Part shown: positions 8,039 to 15,603 of the stretch, piece after piece
Layout: each line of letters opens with the position of its first letter
Position numbering within the stretch: the stretch's first letter is position 1
From: Fidelibacterota bacterium
GTDB lineage: Bacteria; Fidelibacterota; Marinisomatia; Marinisomatales; TCS55
DNA: 34,446 nt
Direction of reading: 5' to 3'
Assembly (NCBI GenBank): GCA_022561485.1
Contig: JADFRD010000016.1
Span: 1-34,446 of the forward strand
Program-made: the position numbers and the translations under genes
The notes under the pieces: generated by a model
Told to the model about the DNA's origin: nothing
The model's database searches: none
The model's input: only the letters and a program-made list of their open reading frames with translations

Positions 8039-8097
8039 TTTTAAGCAAAAAATTTAAACCAAAAAAGCCCCCCGGCCTTTCCGGGGGGCTTTTTTTT
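7999..8097 (+). promoter_or_regulatory. his operon transcription attenuator (mutually exclusive RNA stems)
   Basis: Hand folding gives three competing stems. Stem 1:2 pairs TCCTT (7999-8003) with AAGGA (8013-8017). The 2:3 antiterminator pairs GGAAGGTC (8015-8022) with GGCCTTTC (8074-8081), eight pairs including two G-U. Stem 3:4 is the terminator at 8061-8097. Stems 1:2 and 2:3 share 8015-8017; 2:3 and 3:4 share 8074-8081. A ribosome stalled on the His codons (to 7996) would cover strand 1 and free strand 2 to block the terminator. One that reaches the TAG at 8036 would cover strand 2 and allow termination. The stems are seen in the sequence; the mechanism is inferred by analogy with enteric his attenuation. 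Confidence 0.75.
8061..8097 (+). terminator. Intrinsic terminator upstream of hisG (attenuator terminator)
   Basis: A perfect stem GCCCCCCGG (8067-8075) / CCGGGGGGC (8081-8089) with loop CCTTT, lengthened by an A tract on the left, ends in eight T residues (8090-8097). It lies between the His-rich leader peptide and hisG and on the same strand, so it would stop transcription before hisG unless an antiterminator forms. Confidence 0.92.
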
Positions 8098-8112
8098 ACA
8101 GAAAGATCACAA

Positions 8113-8988
8113 ATGAATAAACAATTAAAAATTGGTTTACCTAAAGGCAGTTTACAAGAAACAACCCTTAAACTGTTAAAAAAAGCAGGATGGAATTTCA
8201 CCTTGTCAAGCAGAGCATTAAAACCCTATTGCGATGATTCGGAATTAGAAGCATGGCTTATCCGAGCACAGGAAATGTCGGTTTATGTTGAACAGGGCGT
8301 TTTCGATATGGGGATTACAGGCAAAGATTGGATAGAAGAAAATGAATCGGATGTTGTGGAGGTATGTGAGCTGATTTATGCAAAATCCTATATGCGTCCT
8401 GTTCGCTGGGTATTAGCTGTTCCGGAAAATAGTACGATTCAATCGGTGAAAGACTTGGAAGGAAAGCGAATCAGCACTGAAGTGGTCAATATTACCCAAA
8501 AGTATTTAAATAAAAATAACGTAAATGCTCATGTAGAATTTTCCTGGGGAGCCACGGAAGTAAAACCGGGTATTTTGGTTGACGCTATTGTCGAAGTTAC
8601 TGAAACAGGTTCATCCTTAAGGGCGAATAATCTACGCATTGTTGATACCGTCATGGAATCCAGCACACGGCTAATTGCCAATAAAGAATCCTACCAAGAT
8701 GCCTGGAAAAAGAAAAAGATCGACAATATTGCTCGTTTGCTCCAGAGCAGTATCCTGGCTGCAACCAGAGTCGGACTGAAAATGAACGTCAGTAATGAAA
8801 AACTGGATTCGCTTTTATCTGTCCTGCCGGCTATGAAAAAACCCACCATCAGTCAATTAACCAATGGTTCAGGGTCAGCGGTAGAAATAATCGTAGAAGA
8901 AAATATCGTGCGGGATTTTATACCGCTCTTACTAGAAAATGGTGCAACGGATATTATTGAATACCCCTTGAATAAGGTGATTCCCTGA
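8113..8988 (+). CDS. hisG: ATP phosphoribosyltransferase, long form
   Basis: A 291-residue enzyme of the first, committed step of histidine synthesis: ATP plus PRPP to phosphoribosyl-ATP. The start is the ATG giving [14 protein letters not shown]; an in-frame TTG at 7996 would run through the attenuator and terminator and is not credible. The catalytic part ends with the PRPP loop [17 protein letters not shown]. The last 80 or so residues, including [21 protein letters not shown], are the C-terminal regulatory domain, so this is the HisZ-independent long form that histidine inhibits. Synthesis is probably also controlled by the upstream attenuator. The stop overlaps hisD by one base (TGATG). 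Confidence 0.96.
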   Translation: MNKQLKIGLPKGSLQETTLKLLKKAGWNFTLSSRALKPYCDDSELEAWLIRAQEMSVYVEQGVFDMGITGKDWIEENESDVVEVCELIYAKSYMRPVRWVLAVPENSTIQSVKDLEGKRISTEVVNITQKYLNKNNVNAHVEFSWGATEVKPGILVDAIVEVTETGSSLRANNLRIVDTVMESSTRLIANKESYQDAWKKKKIDNIARLLQSSILAATRVGLKMNVSNEKLDSLLSVLPAMKKPTISQLTNGSGSAVEIIVEENIVRDFIPLLLENGATDIIEYPLNKVIP

Positions 8989-10262
8989 TGGTTCAATTAC
9001 TCAAAGAAAAACTACAATTATTAAATTGTGTAGAAAAACACCGGTCAACATTTGCATCGGACTCCCTTATGGTACAAAAAATAATTTCAGTCATTAGTGA
9101 AAAGGGTGATAAAGGTGTTCGGGAATTCACCAACAAATTCGACGGTGTTGACGTTTGTGATCTGCGCGTTTCCGACGAAATGCTATTGGATGCCAAAATT
9201 CAATCAGATTCCAAATTACAGAAGGCGGTACTGCAAGCATCTGACAATATTCGTTTATTCCATGAAAAACAATTGCCCGAGGGATTTGATATTAGACAAA
9301 GTGACGGCACAAAAGTGTCTTTTCGCTGGCGGCCAATTGAACGAGTTGGGGTGTACATACCAAGCGGGAATTTTCCACTATTCTCCACAGTACTCATGAA
9401 TGTTATCCCCGCCCAGGTGGCAGGAGTAAAAGAAATTATTGTTTGTACACCACCTGGAAAAAACGGATTGCCAAATCCAGCAATAATGGAAGTATGCAGA
9501 ATGCTTGGTATCAAAAACGTTTTTCAAGTTGGGGGAGCCCAGGCCATTGCTGCCATGGCGGTTGGAACAGAATCTATCCCAAAAGTAGATAAAATTGTCG
9601 GTCCCGGGAATCGATACGTCGCCGCAGCTAAACAGATTGTATCAAACCGGGTTGGAATAGACATGATCGCAGGGCCTACAGAACTGGTCATTATTGCTGA
9701 CGAAACAGCCGATCCAAACTGGATAGCTGCCGATCTCATATCTCAAGCTGAACATGACACCGATGCCCTAACAATATTATTAAGTCCGGATAAATCCATT
9801 ATCGAAAAGACCATTTCCAAAATACAGTCGCTATTAGAGCATCTGGAAACAAAAATAATTGCAGAAGAATCACTGCAAAATAATGGATTTTCTTTCAAGG
9901 CAGAATCGCTGGATGAGTGTATTGACCTGTCCAATATAATTGCTCCCGAGCACGTGTCGCTTCACGTTGTAGAACCGGAGACATATCAGGATAAACTGAT
10001 TGCCGGCGCTATTTTTCTTGGGAGTGAAACACCCGTGGCTTGGGGAGATTACTGGGCAGGACCCAACCATACATTACCCACATCCGGAGCTGCAAGATAC
10101 AAGGGTCTGTTAAGCGTATTTGATTTCCTGGTCTCCTATTCAATTATTCAGGCCAAGGATGCAGACCTTTTAAGTTTTGACGCTGTTATTTCCATGGCAG
10201 AAGCAGAAGGACTGGCGGGACATGCATTATCCGCAAAATTGCGAAAAGGAGATGATTCATGA
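8988..10262 (+). CDS. hisD: Histidinol dehydrogenase
   Basis: A 424-residue zinc enzyme catalysing the last two oxidations, L-histidinol to histidinal to histidine, with NAD. Recognised by RVGVYIPSGNFPLFSTVLMNVIPAQVAGV, the NAD-binding QVGGAQAIAAMAVGTESIPKVDKIVGPGN, the zinc-ligand region DLISQAEHDTDA, the catalytic APEHVSLHV and GPNHTLPTSGAAR. Full length. It is coupled to hisG by a 1-base overlap and to hisC by a 4-base overlap (ATGA at 10259-10262). HisD acts last in the pathway but is commonly second in his operons. Confidence 0.97.
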   Translation: MVQLLKEKLQLLNCVEKHRSTFASDSLMVQKIISVISEKGDKGVREFTNKFDGVDVCDLRVSDEMLLDAKIQSDSKLQKAVLQASDNIRLFHEKQLPEGFDIRQSDGTKVSFRWRPIERVGVYIPSGNFPLFSTVLMNVIPAQVAGVKEIIVCTPPGKNGLPNPAIMEVCRMLGIKNVFQVGGAQAIAAMAVGTESIPKVDKIVGPGNRYVAAAKQIVSNRVGIDMIAGPTELVIIADETADPNWIAADLISQAEHDTDALTILLSPDKSIIEKTISKIQSLLEHLETKIIAEESLQNNGFSFKAESLDECIDLSNIIAPEHVSLHVVEPETYQDKLIAGAIFLGSETPVAWGDYWAGPNHTLPTSGAARYKGLLSVFDFLVSYSIIQAKDADLLSFDAVISMAEAEGLAGHALSAKLRKGDDS

Positions 10263-11311
10263 TTGAGAAGTGGATTCAAGCCGATGTATTAAGTCAGCCC
10301 CCCTACCAAGTAAAAACAACGAAATTTCAAATCAAGTTGAATCAGAATGAATCTCCCTGGGATTGGCCGGCAGATATCAAAGAAATAATCAGCCGACGTA
10401 TTTTATCCTGTGGCTGGAACCGCTACCCCGATCTAATCCCAGTGGAATTGAGAGAAAAAATAGGCGTTTTATGCAATGTCTCAAAAGACAGTGTAATCAT
10501 TGGTAAGGGGTCAAATGAAATTCTGCAGGCAATCTTTACAGCGGTAATTCGCCCCAAGGATTCTGTGTGTACCTTATCCCCTTCCTTTGCTGTTTACAAA
10601 ATGCTCGCTGAACAAAAAGGCGCCCAGATAAACGTATCTAATTTGAGTTCTTCTTTTACCATCGATGAATCCGACCTTAAAAAGAAAGCATCAAAATCGA
10701 AACTAACCATCATCTGCAACCCAAATTCACCTACGGGAACACTTTTACCTGTTTCAGTCATTGAAGATATTCTGAATAATACTTCCGGGCTGGTTGTTGT
10801 TGATGAAGCATACGTGGATTTCTCCGGCGTGACTGCTGTGGAGCTTTTGACTTCTCACCAAAATCTGATTATTACCAGGACATTTTCTAAAGCATTCTCT
10901 TTGGCTGGTTTTCGAATCGGTTATGGATTGATGGATAAAGACTTGGCAACTGAAATCCAAAAGTGCCTGCTGCCCTTTAACATCGACATGCCCTCCATCA
11001 TTGCGTTGGAAACCATTTTAGATCATCATGAATTGGTGCAAAATAGAGTAGAACAAATTATTAAAGAAAGAGATCGACTGATTCAAGAATTGAATAAAAT
11101 TGACGGCATTTTGGCCCAAGACTCACATTCTAATTTTTTCCTGTTAAAAACCAAATTTGGGGCAGAGAAAACATTCAATATTTTGGCCGAGAAAGGGATT
11201 TTAATCCGGGACGTATCTTCATATCCAGGTTTAGAATCTTATAGTAGAATTACGGTAGGGAAACAGGATGAAAACGAAACATTGATCCGTGCTTTCAGGG
11301 AGATGCTGTGA
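10259..11311 (+). CDS. hisC: Histidinol-phosphate aminotransferase
   Basis: A 350-residue PLP-dependent class II aminotransferase that converts imidazole-acetol phosphate to histidinol phosphate with glutamate. Signatures are KLNQNESPWDWP, the PLP-phosphate region GKGSNEILQAIF, CNPNSPTGTLLP, DEAYVDFSG, and the Schiff-base lysine in TRTFSKAFSLAGFRIGYG. The genes before and after overlap it by 4 bp each. Its product is the substrate of histidinol-phosphatase, which the next gene is proposed to encode. Confidence 0.95.
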   Translation: MIEKWIQADVLSQPPYQVKTTKFQIKLNQNESPWDWPADIKEIISRRILSCGWNRYPDLIPVELREKIGVLCNVSKDSVIIGKGSNEILQAIFTAVIRPKDSVCTLSPSFAVYKMLAEQKGAQINVSNLSSSFTIDESDLKKKASKSKLTIICNPNSPTGTLLPVSVIEDILNNTSGLVVVDEAYVDFSGVTAVELLTSHQNLIITRTFSKAFSLAGFRIGYGLMDKDLATEIQKCLLPFNIDMPSIIALETILDHHELVQNRVEQIIKERDRLIQELNKIDGILAQDSHSNFFLLKTKFGAEKTFNILAEKGILIRDVSSYPGLESYSRITVGKQDENETLIRAFREML

Positions 11312-12114
11312 AATACGACGCTTTCATATTTGACGTGGACGGAGTGCTATTGGATACGAGTACATCCTTTAATCAAGCTGTTTTGTTGGCTGTGAAAACT
11401 GCTACCGGGTCAAATCGTTTTACAAAACATTTCATCTCAACACTAAAAGGAATTCCCGGATTTAATAATGATTGGAACGTAGCTATTGCAGGTGCAGCAT
11501 GGATTGAGTCAGGCGATTCTGTTCCGTTCAGCGAATTTGTCAATAGATTAAACCGTTATGGCGGTGGATTGAAAGCGCTGAAAAAAATAATCTCTTCTTT
11601 ATCAGTATCATTTCAACAATCTATTACAAAACTGGTCATGGAGGCATACGGCGGCACATCGGCATGCAAACAACTCTATGGCTTTGAGCCGGAAACCATC
11701 CACATCGAGGGGACATGGAAAAATGAAACTGCCTTTATTTCTCCTGAAAAAATTCGGCCTTATCTCCCAATTTCAGGCATTGTTTCCGGAAGAAACAGAA
11801 CAGAGATGGATTTGGCATTTAAGCTCCTCGGTTGGGAAATACCTGCACAACGGGTTGCCATTTCGGATGACGCTCAACTTGATAAACCAAATCCAAAAAA
11901 ATTAATAAGTATTATAAATACCATGGGAAGTGAAAATCCTGTTTTTTTGGGTGACACAAGGGACGATATGGAACTTGTAAAAAACGTTGTAAGGGAAACG
12001 GGTAAACAAATGGATTTTTGCTGTGTAGGGAATCAGAATGGGATTAATAATTTTGATTACCAAGTTGAGACTGTTTTACAATTTTTTGAGAAAATGGAGA
12101 CTGCTAATGGTTGA
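11308..12114 (+). CDS. HAD-superfamily hydrolase, candidate histidinol-phosphatase
   Basis: A 268-residue subfamily IA haloacid dehalogenase-like protein. Motif I is FDVDGVLLDTS (nucleophile D9, acid D11), motif II is GIVSGRNR (S160), motif III is LDKPNPKK (K193) and motif IV is LGDTRDDM (D216, D219/D220). A helical cap lies between residues 20 and 135. It resembles the small HAD-IA-hyp1 group (TIGR01548, from memory). It is not the HisB-N, HisK/PHP, HisJ or HisN phosphatase type. It overlaps hisC by 4 bp and hisB by 8 bp, so it is firmly in the operon, at the position where enteric bacteria carry the phosphatase half of bifunctional HisB. No other histidinol-phosphatase is in the window. The role is inferred from position and chemistry. 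Confidence 0.75.
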   Translation: MKYDAFIFDVDGVLLDTSTSFNQAVLLAVKTATGSNRFTKHFISTLKGIPGFNNDWNVAIAGAAWIESGDSVPFSEFVNRLNRYGGGLKALKKIISSLSVSFQQSITKLVMEAYGGTSACKQLYGFEPETIHIEGTWKNETAFISPEKIRPYLPISGIVSGRNRTEMDLAFKLLGWEIPAQRVAISDDAQLDKPNPKKLISIINTMGSENPVFLGDTRDDMELVKNVVRETGKQMDFCCVGNQNGINNFDYQVETVLQFFEKMETANG

Positions 12115-12679
12115 CATATCACGGAAAACGAATGAAACAAATATTCAATTATCATTAAATATTCGTGGGCAAAAACATATTCAGGTTGAAACAGGGATAG
12201 GTTTCTTTGACCACATGCTCGCCTCTCTCGCTTTCTGGGCAGGATGGAACTTGAATTTAAAATGTCAAGGAGATATTGTGGTAGACACCCATCATACGGT
12301 AGAAGATGTGGGACTCTCGCTGGGCAGCGCTTTTTATAAGGAATGGTCGCAGAATACCAATATAGTACGAATTGCCTATGCGTTTTGTCCCTTGGATGAA
12401 GCATTAACCCGAGTTGTCGTTGATGTCTGTAACCGGCCCTACAGCACATTTGATGCTGAATTCAAAGTGGAAAAGGTTGGTGAATTTGAAACGTCTGTGA
12501 CGGGGCATTTTTTCCGTTCATTTGCCCAGGAAGCACGTATAACACAACATATCCGTGTACTGCACGGAGAAAACGCCCATCACATGATTGAAACTATGTT
12601 CAAGGGGCTGGGTCTGGCATTGCGCCGGGCGTGTACGTTAACGGATGATGGTACGCAATCAACGAAAGGCATTTTATGA
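12107..12679 (+). CDS. hisB: Imidazoleglycerol-phosphate dehydratase (monofunctional)
   Basis: A 190-residue manganese enzyme removing water from imidazoleglycerol phosphate. Motifs are GIGFFDHMLASLAF, VDTHHTVEDVGLSLG, FCPLDEALTRVVVD, SVTGHFFRSFAQEA and GENAHHMIETMFKGLGLALRRA, with the metal-binding His clusters intact. The ATG at 12107 (MVDISRKTNET) is chosen over an in-frame ATG at 12038 because GGAG at 12096-12099 gives it a Shine-Dalgarno and the protein then has the usual length. There is no N-terminal phosphatase domain, in keeping with a separate HAD gene just upstream. The gene overlaps the HAD gene by 8 bp. A 270-bp repeat-filled gap follows before hisH. Confidence 0.96.
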   Translation: MVDISRKTNETNIQLSLNIRGQKHIQVETGIGFFDHMLASLAFWAGWNLNLKCQGDIVVDTHHTVEDVGLSLGSAFYKEWSQNTNIVRIAYAFCPLDEALTRVVVDVCNRPYSTFDAEFKVEKVGEFETSVTGHFFRSFAQEARITQHIRVLHGENAHHMIETMFKGLGLALRRACTLTDDGTQSTKGIL

Positions 12680-12949
12680 CTTCGGCACAAGTTAGCGGTA
12701 GCGATTGCATGATACTCAATCTTCTTGTCGTATCAATAAACCCCTCTCTATTTCTCCCCTATTACAGGGGAGATGGTCAGCGAATTCCATTTTTAAACCT
12801 TTTATTTTCCCCTGTCACAGGGGAAACACAAAGGGGTCAAAAAATACACACCCCTATCCCGACTTGCTCCAATTTATTTATTCTAACCGGGGCCATGCCT
12901 TCATTTCATTCTGGCGGGCAGGCGGACAACTAACCGATGTTGGTTTAAT
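12680..12949 (+). repeat. Repeat-filled gap inside the his operon (hisB-hisH)
   Basis: No credible gene. Two perfect hairpins share an ACAGGGGA core. One is TCTCCCCT (12753-12760) with AGGGGAGA (12766-12773). The other is TTTCCCCTGT (12806-12815) with ACAGGGGAAA (12817-12826), leaving a single central base. At 12911-12926 lies CTGGCGGGCAGGCGGA, resembling the GC-rich palindromic element inside carA. All other neighbours in this operon overlap or lie close together, so this looks like repeats accumulated in a former tight junction. Neither hairpin has a T tract, so they are not typical terminators. Confidence 0.75.
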
Positions 12950-13546
12950 ATGATTGGTATTATTGATTACGGAATAGGCAACATTGGATCGTTAACCAAT
13001 GCATTCCGGTTTTTGGATATTCCCTGCATTTATTCCGGGGATCAGAAGAAACTATCGGAATGTGATCGGTTGATCCTTCCTGGAGTAGGCGCTTTTCAGC
13101 CGGCAATGGATGTGCTAACAACCCTGAAATTAGACAGGTTTATTCAAAATTGGGCAATGGACGGAAAACATCTTTTGGGAATTTGCCTGGGCATGCAGCT
13201 TCTTTTATCCGAAAGTGAGGAAAATGGGTTGACGTCGGGATTGAATATTATTCCCGGAAAAGTAATACCCATAAAAGGAGGCTCCAGAAAAATCCACATT
13301 GGCTGGAATCAGGTAAAACCAGTGGGGGATCATTCAATCGTCCCAAGTAAAGGGTACGCTTACTTCGTACACTCGTACGCTTCCAAACCGGCCAATAAAA
13401 CACATATTGCCGCCCAAACGAAATATGGTGAATTATTTGCATCTGTGATTCAAAAAGGAAGCGTTATCGGAGTGCAGTTTCACCCTGAAAAATCCCAGGA
13501 TTATGGCATGGATATTTTAAGGAGGTTTTCGGTTGAGCCATTTTAA
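12950..13546 (+). CDS. hisH: Imidazole glycerol phosphate synthase, glutaminase subunit
   Basis: A 198-residue class I glutamine amidotransferase that supplies ammonia to HisF. The N-terminus is MIGIIDYGIGNIGSL, the oxyanion region LPGVGAFQPAM, the nucleophile Cys79 lies in GICLGMQLL, and the His178/Glu180 pair in GVQFHPEKS. Length and catalytic triad are normal. It ends 14 bp inside the beginning of hisA. It forms the heterodimer HisF-HisH with the product of the gene two places downstream. Confidence 0.96.
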   Translation: MIGIIDYGIGNIGSLTNAFRFLDIPCIYSGDQKKLSECDRLILPGVGAFQPAMDVLTTLKLDRFIQNWAMDGKHLLGICLGMQLLLSESEENGLTSGLNIIPGKVIPIKGGSRKIHIGWNQVKPVGDHSIVPSKGYAYFVHSYASKPANKTHIAAQTKYGELFASVIQKGSVIGVQFHPEKSQDYGMDILRRFSVEPF

Positions 13547-14255
13547 AGTCATCCCCGCCATTGATCTTATAGACGGGAAATGCGTCCGCCTTATACAAGG
13601 GGATTACTCACAGAAAACCATTTACAATACTGATCCAAAAACGGTCGCTAATCAATTTCTTGATGCCGGTTTTGATTTTGTTCATGTAGTGGATCTTGAT
13701 GGAGCGAAAGCCGGAAAGCCCATGAATCTCTCAACGGTTGAAAAAATCGCATCTACAGGAATCACCATTGAACTGGGAGGAGGGCTTCGCAACGAAAGCC
13801 ATTTAAAACAGGCAGTCAACGCCGGGGCAAAAGACCTAATTCTTGGAACAAAATTATTGGATCAAGGACCAGTGATAACGGAATGGACAAAACTGTTTCC
13901 CGGGCGTCTGGTGGCAGGGATTGATGCAAAAAATGGACTGGTTGCTGTTCACGGCTGGGGGAAAACCTCATCCATTACCGCAGTGGAATTGGTGAGAAAA
14001 ATCGAATCCTTGGGCTTCAGCCGGGTGATCTATACAGACATTCAAAGGGATGGTATGCTGTCAGGCCCAAACATTGAACAGTTGAAATCCATCGCCGAGA
14101 TTACAAAATTGCCTGTGATTGCCTCCGGTGGTGTGAGTTCATTTGAAGATATTGAGAATATTAAATCCTTGGTTGATCTGGGTGTGGAAGGTGTCATTGT
14201 GGGGAAAGCGATTTATGAAGGGAAATTAACTCTCCAGGAGTTAATCCAATGTTAA
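13533..14255 (+). CDS. hisA: ProFAR isomerase (phosphoribosylformimino-AICAR-P isomerase)
   Basis: A 240-residue (beta-alpha)8 barrel that isomerises ProFAR to PRFAR. Motifs are VIPAIDLIDGKCVRL with the catalytic Asp11, VVDLDGAKAG, IELGGGLRNE, YTDIQRDGMLSGPN with the second Asp, and the phosphate loop IASGGVSSFEDI. The start is a TTG at 13533, preceded by a strong Shine-Dalgarno AAGGAGG (13519-13525) at 7 bases spacing; no ATG exists near the N-terminus. It overlaps hisH by 14 bp and hisF by 7 bp. Confidence 0.95.
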   Translation: MSHFKVIPAIDLIDGKCVRLIQGDYSQKTIYNTDPKTVANQFLDAGFDFVHVVDLDGAKAGKPMNLSTVEKIASTGITIELGGGLRNESHLKQAVNAGAKDLILGTKLLDQGPVITEWTKLFPGRLVAGIDAKNGLVAVHGWGKTSSITAVELVRKIESLGFSRVIYTDIQRDGMLSGPNIEQLKSIAEITKLPVIASGGVSSFEDIENIKSLVDLGVEGVIVGKAIYEGKLTLQELIQC

Positions 14256-15001
14256 CGAAGCGAATTATTCCCTGCCTGGATGTGAAAGACGGTGAAGTGG
14301 TAAAAGGTGTTCATTTCGTTAACCTCACCCCTGAAGGCGATCCTGTAGAATTGGCGTCAAAATATTCAGATGAAGGAGCCGATGAATTGGTATTCCTTGA
14401 CATTACTGCCACCTTGGAATCCCGAAAAAATGTTGTTGAACTTGTTAAAGAAGTTGCTAAATCAGTGTTTATACCCTTTACAGTTGGCGGCGGTATTCGC
14501 TCTTTGGATGATATTTCAGAACTGCTGGATGCAGGTGCGGATAAAGTTTCCATCAATTCAGCTGCATTAAAAAATCCCGATTTACTCAATGAAGCATCCA
14601 GAAAATTTGGCGCCCAGTGCATTATGCTTGCTGTGGATGTAAAATTCAACGGCCGTTCCTGGAATGTCCATTCCCATGGCGGCAGCAAGCCATTAAACAT
14701 AGATGCAATTCAGTGGATCAAAGAAGGTGAAGACAGAGGCGCCGGAGAAATTTTACTGACGAGCATGGATGCCGATGGAACGCAATCCGGCATCGACCTG
14801 GTCATTACACAAACAGTGAGTCAACAAGTGTCCATACCTGTTATTGCTTCCGGCGGTATTGGAACACTCGAACATTTTAAAGATGCTTTTGAGATTGGCC
14901 TGGCAGATGCGGTATTGGCAGCATCGGTATTTCACCGGGATATTCTGCCCATTTCAAAAGTGAAAAATTTTCTAAAACAAAATGGGTTAGCTGTACGTTA
15001 A
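14249..15001 (+). CDS. hisF: Imidazole glycerol phosphate synthase, cyclase subunit
   Basis: A 250-residue (beta-alpha)8 barrel making imidazole glycerol phosphate and AICAR from PRFAR and ammonia. The catalytic residues Asp11 (IIPCLDVKDG) and Asp130 (MLAVDVKF) fall at the positions known from Thermotoga HisF. LTSMDADGTQSGID and IASGGIGTLEHF complete the family pattern. AGGAG at 14236-14240 is its Shine-Dalgarno. It is homologous to the preceding hisA and overlaps it by 7 bp. A 178-bp gap with an inverted repeat follows before hisI. Confidence 0.97.
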   Translation: MLTKRIIPCLDVKDGEVVKGVHFVNLTPEGDPVELASKYSDEGADELVFLDITATLESRKNVVELVKEVAKSVFIPFTVGGGIRSLDDISELLDAGADKVSINSAALKNPDLLNEASRKFGAQCIMLAVDVKFNGRSWNVHSHGGSKPLNIDAIQWIKEGEDRGAGEILLTSMDADGTQSGIDLVITQTVSQQVSIPVIASGGIGTLEHFKDAFEIGLADAVLAASVFHRDILPISKVKNFLKQNGLAVR

Positions 15002-15179
15002 ATGTGGAGAACAAAATGAATGTAACTGGTCTGTTACAGGTAAAAAGTAAAATAAAAAAGATCCAAAACCCAAGAACCAAGAACCAAACATTTTCGTTTT
15101 TCGACGATTTATACAATTTTGGATTTTGGGATTTGGACTTTGGTTCTTCATGTTCCTACCCATATATGAGGCATTATTA
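15002..15179 (+). repeat. hisF-hisI gap with imperfect inverted repeat
   Basis: The gap has a short palindrome TGTAAC (15021-15026) / GTTACA (15033-15038). A longer imperfect inverted repeat follows, with purine-rich CCAAAACCCAAGAACC at about 15062-15077 and its near complement TTTTGGATTTTGGGATTTGG at about 15117-15136. No T tract follows, so it is not a clear terminator. It looks like a dispersed intergenic repeat. A GAGG at 15168-15171 near the right end is the hisI Shine-Dalgarno. Confidence 0.6.
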
Positions 15180-15569
15180 ATGAATAACATTGAAGAAGGA
15201 AGAGATCTGCAAATAGATTTCTTAAAACTGAAACAGATTACCAAAATTAAAGAAAATGTAATTCCTGTTGTCGTTCAAAATGCTGAAACAGGAGAAGTGC
15301 TAATTGTAGCCTACGCCAATCAAAAAGCGCTGGATTATACACTGAAAAATAATGTAGCAGCATTTTGGAGTACATCGCGCAATGAATTATGGGTAAAAGG
15401 AAACACTTCCGGTGAAATACTAAATTTAGTGGACGTCCGGGTTAATTGTGATCAGAATTCATTATTGTATCGGGTCCTTCCGACAAAAAAGAATGCATGT
15501 CATACAAACAGATCAACATGTTATTATAGAAAAATTTCAGATGAAAATTTAGAATTTGTCGAATACTAA
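15180..15569 (+). CDS. hisI: Phosphoribosyl-AMP cyclohydrolase (HisI only)
   Basis: A 129-residue zinc enzyme that opens the purine ring of phosphoribosyl-AMP. Motifs are GEVLIVAYANQKALDYTL, FWSTSRNELWVKGNTSG, and the zinc cysteines C90, C107 and C114 (VNCDQN, ACHTN, TCYY). The start at 15180 is set by GAGG at 15168-15171; an in-frame ATG at 15126 lies inside the upstream repeat. The usual metal motif D-C-D-x-D is N89-C-D-Q-N93 here, so two acidic ligands are amides. There is no fused or adjacent HisE domain, so phosphoribosyl-ATP pyrophosphatase must come from elsewhere. Confidence 0.93.
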   Translation: MNNIEEGRDLQIDFLKLKQITKIKENVIPVVVQNAETGEVLIVAYANQKALDYTLKNNVAAFWSTSRNELWVKGNTSGEILNLVDVRVNCDQNSLLYRVLPTKKNACHTNRSTCYYRKISDENLEFVEY

Positions 15570-15603
15570 TTCATATTAATGGAATTAACAAATTGAGGAA
15601 AAA

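Noticed and set aside
7996..8112. In-frame N-terminal extension of hisG from a TTG at 7996
   Set aside because: It would translate through the His leader and the GC-rich terminator; the family N-terminus [14 protein letters not shown] starts at 8113.
12038..12106. N-terminal extension of hisB from ATG at 12038
   Set aside because: It overlaps the HAD gene by 77 bp in another frame, lacks family similarity, and a Shine-Dalgarno supports the ATG at 12107.
12676..12953. Two open frames of 82-85 codons in the hisB-hisH gap
   Set aside because: They run across hairpin repeats, have low-complexity composition and resemble no family.
14311..14700. 129-codon frame antisense to hisF
   Set aside because: A shadow of hisF with no Shine-Dalgarno, family motif or independent support.
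15126..15179. N-terminal extension of hisI
   Set aside because: The added residues are encoded by an intergenic inverted repeat; GAGG at 15168 marks the start at 15180.
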